A DNA stretch of 23,924 nucleotides, from assembly GCA_964436125.1 (NCBI GenBank), contig CAYTBT010000036.1, positions 1 through 23,924 of the forward strand. The letters run 5' to 3'. This document shows, piece after piece, positions 1-8,051 of this stretch. Each line of letters begins with the position of its first letter. Position 1 is the first letter of the stretch. The notes under the pieces are model-generated. The model was given only the letters and a program-made list of their open reading frames with translations. It was not told the origin of the DNA and ran no database searches. The stretch is from CAYRFF01 sp964436125. Lineage in GTDB: Bacteria > Bacteroidota > Bacteroidia > Chitinophagales > Saprospiraceae. The position numbers were made by a program, and so were the translations under genes.

Positions 1-154
1 ATTTCTCTTCGGAACACCAAGAATTGAAATTATTTTTATCATAGATAATTGATTTGTAGATATTTATAATATTCATAGCTCATGAGTCTTGAAATATGGT
101 GAAAACAGGAAAAGATTCAAGCCAGATTAAAGTCCTACTTCCGTTGAGTCTGAT

Positions 155-173
155 AAAAGAAGCAAAGTTGCTT
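155..173 (-). terminator. weak candidate terminator after the acyl-CoA oxidase gene
   Basis: On the minus strand a 5-bp hairpin (AAGCA, loop ACTT, TGCTT) is followed by C and then four T. It lies about 60 nt past the stop of the acyl-CoA oxidase gene. The stem is short and the U tract is imperfect, so this is only a candidate. Nothing else was recognised in positions 1-234. Confidence 0.25.
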
Positions 174-234
174 GTAGCTGCGGAGTAGTTATATGAACTT
201 ATGTTGATGGAGTAGGGGCGAAACTCTCTTTTCC

Positions 235-2493
235 TCAACCGATTTCAATATCCATATTTGCCTCGGGGACATTTAAGCAGTGGATCAAATCCGGTAAATA
301 TGGCCTCAATTCTAGGCATAATTGCTCTATCTGATTGCGGATTGCCTTAGATTTGCTTGCATTGATATAAGATTTTCCAAGATACCAGTCATTGTGCTTA
401 TAAATAATCGACAACGAAGACAAGCAAGCTAGTTCAGATATGATTTTCTGTGCAGTAGGGGATAAACCTTGAATGCGCGAAAATGCAGTATTGTAAAATT
501 TATCGATTTCAAGAAAATCAGCATAGGCTTTTCCGACTTCGATGACGTGATTCTGCACACGCAAGAAAGCGTCGTAGGAATCAATCTTGCGCTGTATGAG
601 ACTGCGTAAACGACTAGCAAGACTCAATTTAAGCTCTTCGAGTCGATAATTTACGGCGTGTTGATGAAATTTAGGATCGCGGAGATGTGATTTCTCGGTA
701 CGGCCGCGATAGAGTGGATTATATTCAGCAATTGTGCTCATCACTTTCAAGCCGACATAGCGCATCACAGAGGAAAAGTCTTCAGAGGAAAATTGGGCTT
801 GAAATTCAGAAAGCAGTCCCTTTGCAGCCAGCTGAGTAAGTACCGTATTATCTCCCTCGAATGTCGTGAAAATATCTAGATCATTTTTAATGTCTCCGAG
901 TCGGTTGCGCAGCATATAACCTGCGCCGCCACATGCCTCGCGGCATGCTTGATTTGTCTTGTCGGCATACCAGGTCGCAGCCGCCTTTAAAGCTGCTACT
1001 TCGGATTCAATTTCTCTCGTCGATCCTGCCTCAGCTGCATTATATTGCTGAACAATGTCTTCAAATGCCGCATGCAAGGTCATAGACCGTGCCAGGCGTG
1101 GCAATAAGCGCTTCTGATGCGATGGATAATCGATGAGTAGTTCCTCATTCTGCTGATTATCCCGTCCAAATTGCCGTCGTTGCAAGGCATACTTAATTGA
1201 AAGTGCAAGCGTATATTGTGCACCCTTTATCGCACCTTTTCCTACACATATACGACCGCCGATAAGCGTGCCGAGCATAGTGAAAAAACGGCGCCCTTCG
1301 CTTTCTATAGGAGATTCATAGTTGCCTTCATCGGTGATATTCCCAAATTTGTTCAGTAGGTTAAAGCGCGGTATTTCCACATTGTCAAACCAGATTTTCC
1401 CGTTATCCACGCCATTCAAGCCGAGTTTATAGCCGTCGTCTTCCGCCTTTATTCCATCGTATAGCTCGCCGTTTTCCGTACGCATCGGCACGACGAATGC
1501 ATGGACGCCGTGATTCTTGCCATTGGCAATCAATTGTGCAAATACGGTTGCATATCTCGCTGCAAGCGCATTCCCGATAAACTCCTTATTGTCCTTTTCC
1601 GTCGGTGTATGAATGGTGAAAGTGTCGCTTTCTTTATTATATGTAGCCCTCGTCTGTAGATGACGTACATTGCTTCCATGTTGCGTCTCCGTCATAGCAA
1701 AACATCCCAGCATTTTCCCACTTCCGATATCCGAAAGCCATTTTTTGTGATGCTTCTCGGTGCCGAGATTTACAATTGATCCACCGAATAAACCGTATTG
1801 GACACCGAATCGGACCGCAAGACTCGGATCAAGTGTCACCAGCTTTTCAAAGATTACCCCGTAGGCAGCAAGATCGTCATTCCCACCGTAACCCACCGGA
1901 TAGGAAACCGCTCCATAACCATATTCGCCGAGTTTCTGAACCTGCTTTAAAACGCGATCTCTGAACGCTTCCTTAATGCGCATTTCCCGCCATCGGAAAA
2001 GCTCATCGTCAAAGATGTTTTCTAGTTCATCTAAATTGCTTTTGCTCGCAGAAGTGAAGAAAGCGGCAATTTCGTCACGCTCCATTTGCGTAAGCTGAAT
2101 GACCTCTTTCTGCACGAATGGAAAAACGTGTTTGTATTGTGATGGGCGCAGGTCGAGATTCTTTTCAATCGCCTTGTGTGTCTCGATGTCGTCAATGGAT
2201 GAGATCGCTTGCGCAAATATCGATAAGGGATAGCCATCCTGAGGGTTGATTTCAGCACTTTGTCCGGAAATCCATGCCTTCCAATCGGAAAATATTGCTT
2301 CGTCCGGCGTGTGATTTTCATCGAGATAAGTGGATAAGAATTTTTTCTCTGACTTGTTGAGCTCCTTATCTCTTTCAATATAGTGCTCAATAATTTTCCA
2401 TTCTGCAATACTGAGTGTATTGTCCACCCAAGAAAGATAAATGAACGGAATATAGGACTTAAAACGGGCTGATTTATCTTGAAGCATACTCAT
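235..2493 (-). CDS. acyl-CoA oxidase/dehydrogenase family flavoprotein
   Basis: This is an FAD-dependent enzyme of the acyl-CoA oxidase/dehydrogenase superfamily, expected to introduce the trans-2 double bond in fatty acyl-CoA beta-oxidation in the cytoplasm. What is seen: 752 residues, longer than a classical 380-residue acyl-CoA dehydrogenase and in the range of the acyl-CoA oxidase-like branch. A flavin/substrate motif CFAMTETQHGSN lies at residues 264-275, the helical-domain motif YALQRRQFG at about 435-443, and CGGAGY at about 521-526. The motif TFEGDNTVL at 544-552 has Glu546 where acyl-CoA oxidases carry the catalytic base. The N-terminal ~190 residues and the C-terminal ~190 residues are extra helical regions, as in oxidases. 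The first ATG follows an A-rich stretch without a clear Shine-Dalgarno. It stands alone, with 398 nt to thrA upstream. Whether oxygen or ETF is the electron acceptor cannot be decided from sequence. Confidence 0.88.
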   Translation of the reverse strand: MSMLQDKSARFKSYIPFIYLSWVDNTLSIAEWKIIEHYIERDKELNKSEKKFLSTYLDENHTPDEAIFSDWKAWISGQSAEINPQDGYPLSIFAQAISSIDDIETHKAIEKNLDLRPSQYKHVFPFVQKEVIQLTQMERDEIAAFFTSASKSNLDELENIFDDELFRWREMRIKEAFRDRVLKQVQKLGEYGYGAVSYPVGYGGNDDLAAYGVIFEKLVTLDPSLAVRFGVQYGLFGGSIVNLGTEKHHKKWLSDIGSGKMLGCFAMTETQHGSNVRHLQTRATYNKESDTFTIHTPTEKDNKEFIGNALAARYATVFAQLIANGKNHGVHAFVVPMRTENGELYDGIKAEDDGYKLGLNGVDNGKIWFDNVEIPRFNLLNKFGNITDEGNYESPIESEGRRFFTMLGTLIGGRICVGKGAIKGAQYTLALSIKYALQRRQFGRDNQQNEELLIDYPSHQKRLLPRLARSMTLHAAFEDIVQQYNAAEAGSTREIESEVAALKAAATWYADKTNQACREACGGAGYMLRNRLGDIKNDLDIFTTFEGDNTVLTQLAAKGLLSEFQAQFSSEDFSSVMRYVGLKVMSTIAEYNPLYRGRTEKSHLRDPKFHQHAVNYRLEELKLSLASRLRSLIQRKIDSYDAFLRVQNHVIEVGKAYADFLEIDKFYNTAFSRIQGLSPTAQKIISELACLSSLSIIYKHNDWYLGKSYINASKSKAIRNQIEQLCLELRPYLPDLIHCLNVPEANMDIEIG

Positions 2494-2891
2494 AATAATT
2501 TTTTCCGCTTAATAAACACGGAATAGGTGAAATTGTTATCTGATGTGATCCGGATATGGGCATTTGAAAGGGAGCCGATTACGCCGGAGCCAATGCGTCC
2601 TATGTGCTCAGTCAAGAAGCAACAATCGCTACGGCTTTATGTATAACAACAATTTTTCCTCGACTCATTCCTCGTGCTTGCACAGCGCAATTCCTTGAAA
2701 AATCCCGAATAATTTTTCAGGCTTTCCCATTCAGTGCAATATGCGCGGCGCGTATGGATACGCCATTTCACCGGCATGCAGGGAAAGAATAGACAAATAC
2801 AATGAAAAATTGCCAAGAAGAATTAATGAAAACTTTCTAAATTTTGCCTTAAAGCTTTTTCCTATCCACCATCATTTATCTGCGTCCTCGA
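2494..2891. other. intergenic region between thrA end and acyl-CoA oxidase start
   Basis: 398 nt without a convincing gene. Two short plus-strand frames here lack family signatures and one runs into thrA antisense, so they were left out. An imperfect 10-bp inverted repeat sits at 2694-2721 (core TGAAAAAT, 8-nt loop, ATTTTTCA). It has no good U tract on either strand, so it is a poor terminator. The region must hold the promoter of the acyl-CoA oxidase gene and the end of the thrA transcript, but no TAnnTTTG match was seen on the minus strand. Confidence 0.5.
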
Positions 2892-5294
2892 TTAACAATG
2901 AGTGCGAGCCAAGGACAGTAAATCCATCAGTACTCCGCGAGCTGTTACAGCTGCACCTGCCCCGGCTCCTTGAATGATTATCGGTTTCTCACCATAGTCA
3001 CTTGTATAAATTTCAAAGAGGTTTTCTGAACCTCTCAAGCTCCCAATAGCGCTATCCACCGGCTCAGCGCAGAGCCCTGCTTTTAATTCAATATTACCTT
3101 TAAGTAAATCTCCGGACAGTTCACCGATATAGCTTAAGACATGATTTTTCTTTAGCTTATTTTTATGCTCGGCATATATAGGATCGAGCTTGTCAATCTC
3201 AGAAAAGAAGGTCGAGAGATCAGCTTTTTGTAATTCAGGTGGAATTAAATTTTCAATGACAATATCCTCGTATTCATTGCTGAAACCTAGTTCACGTGCA
3301 ACTATTAATAGCTTTCTCCCCACATCTGCGCCGGAGAGATCTTCCCGTGGATCGGGCTCGGTAAATCCTTGTTCAACAGCTTGTTTTATTACTGTGCTGA
3401 AGGCAATATTATCAGCTGAGAAAGAATTAAAAATAAAGCTGAGACTGCCGGAGAACACACCTCTTATGCGCTTAATCTTGTCCCCTGATGATTGCAGTGA
3501 TTTCAGGGTGCTGATAAGTGGAAGACCCGCTCCGACATTGGTTTCATACAGGTAATGTTTTTGATGTTTGTGCAGATTTGAACGGAAGTTTTTATAAAAA
3601 TCGTAGGATAGGGTATTGGCAAATTTATTGGAAGAAATAAGATCAAATCCATTTTCTACGAGCTTATTATAGCTGTTTATGGGCTCAAGTGAAGCAGTGT
3701 TGTCAATTGCAATGAGGTTTCCCAGATTGTTCTCTACGGCGTAATGGATAAGGTCATTTATCTCATAAGAAACAGCTTCATTATGCATCCTTAATTCCCA
3801 GTCTCGTTTAATTCCATTGACATCAAATACCGCATTCCGAGAATTTCCTATCGCAAATATATTAAGCTTAATTCCTTCTTGATCTTCAATTGCGTCGGCT
3901 GAATCGAGAATTTGATTGATTAAAGTGCTACCGACGAGGCCGTGGCCGAGAATAGCGAGATTAATTTCTCGAGAAGTACTGAAAAGATGCTGATGAATCA
4001 CATTTACAGCTTTTTTGGTAATATGTGAATCGAGAATAAGGCTGACATTTCTACCGGTAACTGCATTGTTAAAGAGGATAGGAATGATATTCTTTTTAAC
4101 CAATGCAGAATAAGTTTTATCGAAGTCCTTTAATTCTTGGCCTACAATCGATAGAACAGAAAGATTCTTGCGTACTTCAATCTTACTGACATCTTGAAGG
4201 AGAATATCCGATTTAAACTCTACACGTAAAGCTTCGACCGCATTATCTGCATCTCGTTCATCTATGATAAAACCTATCCCGCGCTCTGAGCTTCCTTGAG
4301 AAATTACCCCTACGCTGATTCCTTTTCTTTCCATAGCGCTGAAAATGCGAGCATCTACACCGATTTTACCTAGCAGTCCACGGCCATTCATAGCGATTAA
4401 TGCTACATCCGATTGAACGGAAAGGGACTTTATCCCTTGAGCGGTCTGCGTAGAAGAGATGAGCGTGCCGGAATTATCTGGTTGAAGCGTATTTAAAATA
4501 CGCAAGGGCGTCTGGTTTTTCAGAAGCGGAAGGATAGTCTTGGCATGGAGGATAGAAGTACCGAAGCTCGCGAGCTCATTGGCATCATCAAAATGGAGGT
4601 GTTCAATTTTTCTCGCTTCTTTTACCCAGTCGGGATTGGCAGTAAAAATTCCATTGACATGAGTGTAGTTCTGTAATTCATCTGCGTGGAGAAAATTTGC
4701 GAGAAGTGCAGCTGTATAGTTGCTTCCATTGCGACCTAGTGTGATGGTATTGCCATCTGGGGTTCTTGCGATAAAGCCGGTCACAATGGGGATGACACCT
4801 TTTTTAAGCTCTCTAAAACGAGCTTGTACCTTGGCTGCAGATATCTCGTGCCGGACGATACCGTTTCCATATTCGTGATTGGCTTCAAGGATAGTTCTAC
4901 TATCGATTGCCTGTGCCGCAAGTCCATTCTCATGGAGGAGATGTGCGAGGTATTTTGAAGCAATAATTTCCCCTTGAGCAAGCACTTGGTCCTTGATTTT
5001 GGCATTATAATCAGCCAAAAGCTGTACGCCAGCATATAAATTTTTTAAACAGTGGAACTCTTTCTCGCAATTGAGCCCATTATGTACCTCTCGTTCCATA
5101 AATTTATAGAGCTGATTTTCATAATTTTCTTGCTTGACCGCAATGTCGAGGATATGCTCTAGCGTATCGGTCGTATCTCCGATCGCTGACACTACTACGG
5201 TAATCGGTCCTTCATTGTGTTTTTGTTTTATGATGTCAATGACGTGTTGAACGCCGTGGGCTAGTGACTTGCCGCCGAATTTTAATATTTTCAT
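2892..5294 (-). CDS. thrA: bifunctional aspartokinase/homoserine dehydrogenase
   Basis: Phosphorylates aspartate and reduces aspartate semialdehyde to homoserine, the first and third steps of the Met/Thr pathway. The 800 residues match the family (820 in E. coli ThrA). The aspartokinase domain is about 1-285: KFGGKS at 5-10, a GE motif at 108-109, LGRNGSNYTAALLA at 186-199, YTHVNGIFTANP at 210-221. Two ACT segments follow, about 295-435; the first keeps QGSSER (333-338), the second reads NNAVTGR at the aligned place. The homoserine dehydrogenase domain is about 443-800: dinucleotide motif GHGLVG (450-455), NVGAGLP (586-592), GDKIKRIRGVFSGS (604-617), and DLSGADVGRK with Asp656 and Lys661 as probable catalytic residues. 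Compared with E. coli, Thr to Lys9, Asp to Asn192 and Asp to His212 are changed in the kinase site; I believe these recur in Bacteroidota relatives but could not check. The start overlaps the metX stop (ATGA), indicating translational coupling. Last gene of the Met operon. Confidence 0.95.
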   Translation of the reverse strand: MKILKFGGKSLAHGVQHVIDIIKQKHNEGPITVVVSAIGDTTDTLEHILDIAVKQENYENQLYKFMEREVHNGLNCEKEFHCLKNLYAGVQLLADYNAKIKDQVLAQGEIIASKYLAHLLHENGLAAQAIDSRTILEANHEYGNGIVRHEISAAKVQARFRELKKGVIPIVTGFIARTPDGNTITLGRNGSNYTAALLANFLHADELQNYTHVNGIFTANPDWVKEARKIEHLHFDDANELASFGTSILHAKTILPLLKNQTPLRILNTLQPDNSGTLISSTQTAQGIKSLSVQSDVALIAMNGRGLLGKIGVDARIFSAMERKGISVGVISQGSSERGIGFIIDERDADNAVEALRVEFKSDILLQDVSKIEVRKNLSVLSIVGQELKDFDKTYSALVKKNIIPILFNNAVTGRNVSLILDSHITKKAVNVIHQHLFSTSREINLAILGHGLVGSTLINQILDSADAIEDQEGIKLNIFAIGNSRNAVFDVNGIKRDWELRMHNEAVSYEINDLIHYAVENNLGNLIAIDNTASLEPINSYNKLVENGFDLISSNKFANTLSYDFYKNFRSNLHKHQKHYLYETNVGAGLPLISTLKSLQSSGDKIKRIRGVFSGSLSFIFNSFSADNIAFSTVIKQAVEQGFTEPDPREDLSGADVGRKLLIVARELGFSNEYEDIVIENLIPPELQKADLSTFFSEIDKLDPIYAEHKNKLKKNHVLSYIGELSGDLLKGNIELKAGLCAEPVDSAIGSLRGSENLFEIYTSDYGEKPIIIQGAGAGAAVTARGVLMDLLSLARTHC

Positions 5295-6247
5295 CTAAAT
5301 ATGGGATTTAATATATGTTTGATTTGATCATATTCTATGAGAAAAGCGTCGTGACCATGCACCGACCTGATTTCCTCAAATGTGATGTCTTCTTTATACT
5401 TTTTGATGAGCTTGTAAGCTCTGTGCTGCTCATCTCGTGTAAATAAATAATCTGTATCTATTGCAATGCAGTGAATTTTACTCGTACAAGCTTCCGCAAA
5501 TGCTATGATATCTCCATTCCGGCGGTCTTCTCCGATGGTACGTAGCAGACGATTCATCGCTTTATATGCATTCAAGCTAAAGCGTTTATCAAGAGCTCGT
5601 CCGTGATAGTTTAACCAGTCTTCAACAGCATATTCTGTTTCGTTGCGTTTGCGCGCAAATTTTATGTCGAATGACTCCGGGCTGCGATAAAGGAGCATTG
5701 CGTGTTTTCTGGCTTGCTTGACCGGCTCTATTGAATTATGTAGGATATGTTCTTGTACCATAACATTAGCAATCAACCAGTCAGAGCTCTGCAGGCTGCA
5801 GGCAATAGGAATTAAGTGTCGGATAAACTGAGGGCGCAGGAAAGCCATTTCCCAGCCGATACTGCCTCCTAGACTTCCCCCGATAACAGCATACAATTCA
5901 GAGATGCATAGCTTGTCTATCGCTTCCCAGAAAAGGGAAGCAACCAGCCTTGTAGTGAGCCTATGATAATCTTCAATGGGGCTTGTATTGCCATATTCAT
6001 TGCCCGGTATATTAAATGCCACTACCGTATATCGACACAGATCGATAACTGCACCTTCTGCCACAAGTTCTTTCCACCAGCCGGTATCACCCGCTACATT
6101 ACTATTCCCTGTCAAGGCATGAAGGACGAGGACTACCGGAGCAGAATGGAGGTCAGCACCGAATATCTGATAACTAATATCTATATTGCGATGCTGCCCT
6201 TCATTTTCACTCCTTAAATCACATTTTACGCGCTTAATTGCACACAT
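5291..6247 (-). CDS. metX: homoserine O-acetyltransferase (MetX type)
   Basis: Acetyl transfer from acetyl-CoA to homoserine, giving O-acetylhomoserine, the substrate of the MetY encoded just upstream. The 318-residue protein has the alpha/beta-hydrolase fold: HALTG at 43-47, GWW at 56-58, the nucleophile elbow GGSLGG at 123-128 (Ser125), the acid region DTDYLFTRDEQ at 264-274 (Asp266 likely) and VHGHDAFLIE at 296-305 (His299). It is shorter than the roughly 370 residues common elsewhere. MetX is distinguished from other hydrolases by the GWW/LVAEG N-terminal pattern and by its operon. The ATG at 6247 overlaps the end of metY by 22 nt; no better start was found just downstream. Its stop overlaps the thrA start. 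Acetyl rather than succinyl specificity is inferred from the MetX fold and the neighbouring O-acetylhomoserine sulfhydrylase. Confidence 0.9.
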   Translation of the reverse strand: MCAIKRVKCDLRSENEGQHRNIDISYQIFGADLHSAPVVLVLHALTGNSNVAGDTGWWKELVAEGAVIDLCRYTVVAFNIPGNEYGNTSPIEDYHRLTTRLVASLFWEAIDKLCISELYAVIGGSLGGSIGWEMAFLRPQFIRHLIPIACSLQSSDWLIANVMVQEHILHNSIEPVKQARKHAMLLYRSPESFDIKFARKRNETEYAVEDWLNYHGRALDKRFSLNAYKAMNRLLRTIGEDRRNGDIIAFAEACTSKIHCIAIDTDYLFTRDEQHRAYKLIKKYKEDITFEEIRSVHGHDAFLIEYDQIKHILNPIFR

Positions 6248-7518
6248 TGATGAAGCGTTTTAAATGTGTTGAGTAAATCCGATTGTAAATCTTCAATATC
6301 TTCCAATCCTACCGACAAACGCAGGAGATCAGGATAAACACCGGCTGCTTCCTGTTCTTCGACGCTCAACTGCTGATGTGTCGTTGAGGCAGGATGAATA
6401 ATGAGTGATTTAGAATCACCGAAATTGGCCATCAGTGCAAATAATTCCGTGTTGTCAGCAATATGTTTTGCTGCTATATATCCACCTTTGGGCCCGAATG
6501 TGATTATGCCACTTTTGCCTTCCGGCAGGTATTTTTCTGCCAGTGCATTGAACTTGCTTGATTTTAACCCCAGATAATTTACCCATTCCACCGCTTCTTG
6601 TGCTTCAAGCCACTGCGCAAGTTTCAAGGCATTTCTACTCTGTTGCTTAATTCTTAAAGCAAGTGTTTCCAGCCCTTGTAGAAATTGAAATCCGTTAAAT
6701 GGACTGAGTGCTGAGCCATAATCGCGGAGCCCTTCAGCAACCAATCGACCTGTAAGGGCAGCCTTCCTAAATACTTCACTGAAAACTACTCCGTGATAGC
6801 CTGCAGAACCTTGGGTCATCTCCGGGAAATCAGCGTCCGCCCAATCAAAGTTTCCTGCATCCACAATTGCGCCACCGAGTGCACTTCCGTTGCCACCGAT
6901 GTACTTCGTTAAGGAGTGCACAACGATATTTGCACCGTGCTTTATCGGTTGCAATAAGTATGGTGTGGCAACCGTATTATCGACGATGAATGGAATGCGT
7001 GCCTCATTTGCGTAAGCGGCAACTTCATCGAGATCAATTATATCCAGCTTTGGATTTCCGATCGACTCACAGAAAATGGCCTTCGTATTGCTCTGAATCG
7101 CCTTCTTGAAATTCTCCGGATCGGAGGGATCGACAAATGTTGTCGTAATGCCGAGCCGCGGCAATGTTACCTGAAACAAGTTGTGGGTGCCGCCGTAAAC
7201 ACTGCTGGAAGACACGATGTGATCTCCGGCTTTCAATAGGGTCAGAAAGGTCGTTGCTATCGCAGCCTGCCCGGAAGCAGTCGCCACAGCTGCGACACCG
7301 CCTTCAAGGGCAGCAAGACGCTGCTCTAGAGTGGCATTGGTCGGGTTGTTTAATCTGGTGTATATAGGCGTAGGAATCGATAAATCGAATGCCCCGGCGG
7401 CATGGTCCGTATCCTTAAATACATAGGAAACTGTCTGGTGTATCGGCGCAACTAAAGAGCCTTTTGTCGTCTTCGGGTCGTGCCCCGCATGTAATGCTTC
7501 TGTTGAAAATTTGCTCAT
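6226..7518 (-). CDS. metY: O-acetylhomoserine sulfhydrylase (aminocarboxypropyltransferase)
   Basis: PLP enzyme of the Cys/Met metabolism family that condenses O-acetylhomoserine with sulfide to give homocysteine. The 430 residues fit the O-acetylhomoserine sulfhydrylase branch, which is longer than MetB/MetC (about 380-400). Visible motifs are YTRLNNPT at 53-60 (phosphate/neighbouring-subunit contact), SSSVYGGTHNLF at 103-114, DNT at 180-182, and HSLTKYIGGNG at 201-211 with Lys205 as the PLP-binding lysine; the following GGAIVDAGNFDW also fits MetY. It is the first recognised enzyme gene of the operon, overlapped at its 3' end by metX and at its 5' end (ATGA) by a small unknown ORF. Expression should depend on read-through of the two terminators at about 7945-7975 and 7771-7810. 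Confidence 0.95.
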   Translation of the reverse strand: MSKFSTEALHAGHDPKTTKGSLVAPIHQTVSYVFKDTDHAAGAFDLSIPTPIYTRLNNPTNATLEQRLAALEGGVAAVATASGQAAIATTFLTLLKAGDHIVSSSSVYGGTHNLFQVTLPRLGITTTFVDPSDPENFKKAIQSNTKAIFCESIGNPKLDIIDLDEVAAYANEARIPFIVDNTVATPYLLQPIKHGANIVVHSLTKYIGGNGSALGGAIVDAGNFDWADADFPEMTQGSAGYHGVVFSEVFRKAALTGRLVAEGLRDYGSALSPFNGFQFLQGLETLALRIKQQSRNALKLAQWLEAQEAVEWVNYLGLKSSKFNALAEKYLPEGKSGIITFGPKGGYIAAKHIADNTELFALMANFGDSKSLIIHPASTTHQQLSVEEQEAAGVYPDLLRLSVGLEDIEDLQSDLLNTFKTLHQCVQLSA

Positions 7519-7754
7519 TTTAATCTATTTTTAATTGAGTTTAGGAATAATTCATAGCATACAGGTGATAATCCGGTCCGCAAATTGCGATGGTATAAAC
7601 TAGCCTTGAAGCTGAGTCTATTGCTATTCACATATTTATGTTCCTTCGATAGGATATGCTTGCCGAGGCATGGTGTATAAGTGCATGTTTCCTCCGGTTT
7701 ACATATTTCCGTTGTTTCTCCGGAAACTGATATTTTTCCAGTCATTTCCTGCAT
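7515..7754 (-). CDS. hypothetical 79-residue ORF between the attenuators and metY
   Basis: I do not recognise this protein. It starts with ATG 17 nt past the T tract of the second terminator and ends with a TGA that overlaps the metY ATG (ATGA). That overlap argues for a real, translationally coupled small protein, or at least a frame that delivers ribosomes to metY. It has four cysteines (positions 18, 24, 29, 66), is basic towards the C-terminus and ends in a lysine/arginine-rich tail (SIKNRLK). There is no signal peptide or membrane segment. It is not Met-rich, so it is not a third leader of the same kind. A 5-bp hairpin (GTTTC, CGGA, GAAAC) lies early in the frame. The frame could also be open by chance. 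Confidence 0.35.
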   Translation of the reverse strand: MQEMTGKISVSGETTEICKPEETCTYTPCLGKHILSKEHKYVNSNRLSFKASLYHRNLRTGLSPVCYELFLNSIKNRLK

Positions 7755-7770
7755 ATTATGAGGATTTCAG

Positions 7771-7810
7771 AAATAAAAAAGGCCCTTCTAGCTATTGCCG
7801 GAAGAACCTT
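7771..7810 (-). terminator. attenuator terminator 2 of the Met operon leader
   Basis: Intrinsic terminator on the minus strand: 10-bp stem AAGGTTCTTC (7810-7801) with GAAGGGCCTT (7788-7779), including two G-U pairs, a 12-nt loop, then a T tract (7780-7775, followed by A and TTT). The loop contains GGCAATAG (7799-7792), which is exactly complementary to CTATTGCC at 7857-7850 at the end of leader peptide 2. It lies upstream of the genes, not behind one, as expected of a regulatory terminator. Confidence 0.85.
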
Positions 7811-7907
7811 ATATTTTATAAATCAAGCAAAAACTAATGATTCTAATCTGGCAATAGGAGATATGAGTGTACCATCATACACATCATCATACACATCATC
7901 ATTGCCA
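7792..7907 (-). promoter_or_regulatory. mutually exclusive antiterminator/protector pairing, attenuator 2
   Basis: Three segments compete. Region 1 is TGGCAAT (7907-7901, inside leader codons 6-8). Region 2 is CTATTGCCA (7857-7849, last codons of the leader). Region 3 is GGCAATAG (7799-7792, loop of terminator 2). Regions 1 and 2 pair over 7 bp without mismatch; regions 2 and 3 pair over 8 bp. A ribosome stalled on the Met codons would cover region 1 and leave region 2 free to capture region 3 before the terminator closes. A ribosome finishing at the stop (7845-7843) would cover region 2 and let the terminator form. The pairings are seen in the sequence; the mechanism is inferred by analogy with the trp/his/thr attenuators. 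Pairing with a terminator loop rather than its stem is less usual. Confidence 0.7.
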
Positions 7908-7923
7908 TATTCCACTGCATCAT
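7843..7923 (-). CDS. Met-rich leader peptide 2 (attenuator)
   Basis: A 26-codon ORF, ATG at 7923-7921, TAG at 7845-7843. The first 17 residues read MMQWNMAMMMCMMMCMM; the last nine are VHSYLLLPD. Eleven of 26 residues are Met, including two runs of three AUG codons and one run of two near the end, interrupted by two Cys codons. Such a composition just upstream of methionine biosynthesis genes, followed by a terminator, is the hallmark of a ribosome-mediated attenuator. Internal AUG codons are read by elongator tRNA-Met, so stalling would report its charging. The Cys codons could add sensitivity to sulfur supply. The start could be either of the first two ATGs. It begins about 20 nt after the T tract of terminator 1, so it is transcribed only if that terminator is passed. 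No clear Shine-Dalgarno, as usual in this phylum. Confidence 0.85.
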   Translation of the reverse strand: MMQWNMAMMMCMMMCMMVHSYLLLPD

Positions 7924-7944
7924 TAAATACCTAGTTTATGCTAT

Positions 7945-7975
7945 AAAAAAAGCCCTTGCTTGAACAAGAGCTCTT
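7945..7975 (-). terminator. attenuator terminator 1 of the Met operon leader
   Basis: Intrinsic terminator on the minus strand: 11-bp stem AAGAGCTCTTG (7975-7965) with CAAGGGCTTTT (7958-7948), two G-U pairs, 6-nt loop, followed by a run of seven T (7951-7945) that overlaps the end of the stem. It stands between leader peptide 1 and leader peptide 2, 36 nt past the first leader stop. Confidence 0.85.
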
Positions 7976-8051
7976 GATAATTATTCTTTTCATCGTACAT
8001 GCCTAGAGCCCTATGGATTTTTCCACATCATCATCGCTTCCATATATGTAC
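7967..8051 (-). promoter_or_regulatory. antiterminator and possible protector pairing, attenuator 1
   Basis: AGGGCTCT (8012-8005), which includes the last two bases of the leader 1 stop codon, can pair over 8 bp (one G-U) with AGAGCTCT (7974-7967), the 5' arm of terminator 1. A ribosome at the stop would cover the first strand and allow termination. A ribosome stalled on AUG codons 11-13 (8034-8026) would leave it free and prevent the terminator. A less certain protector helix pairs GTACAT (8051-8046) with ATGTAC (8000-7995) and TATGG (8044-8040) with CCATA (8016-8012). The pairings are read from sequence; the regulatory outcome is inferred. Confidence 0.65.

Noticed and set aside
2604..2977. 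Two plus-strand frames in and beyond the 2494-2891 intergenic region
   Set aside because: No recognisable domain, and one overlaps thrA antisense; likely chance.
7868..7913. Plus-strand ATCATC/ACACATC short tandem repeat resembling a microsatellite or degenerate CRISPR-like array
   Set aside because: It is the complement of the AUG and UGU codon runs of leader peptide 2; the repeat is explained by the coding sense.
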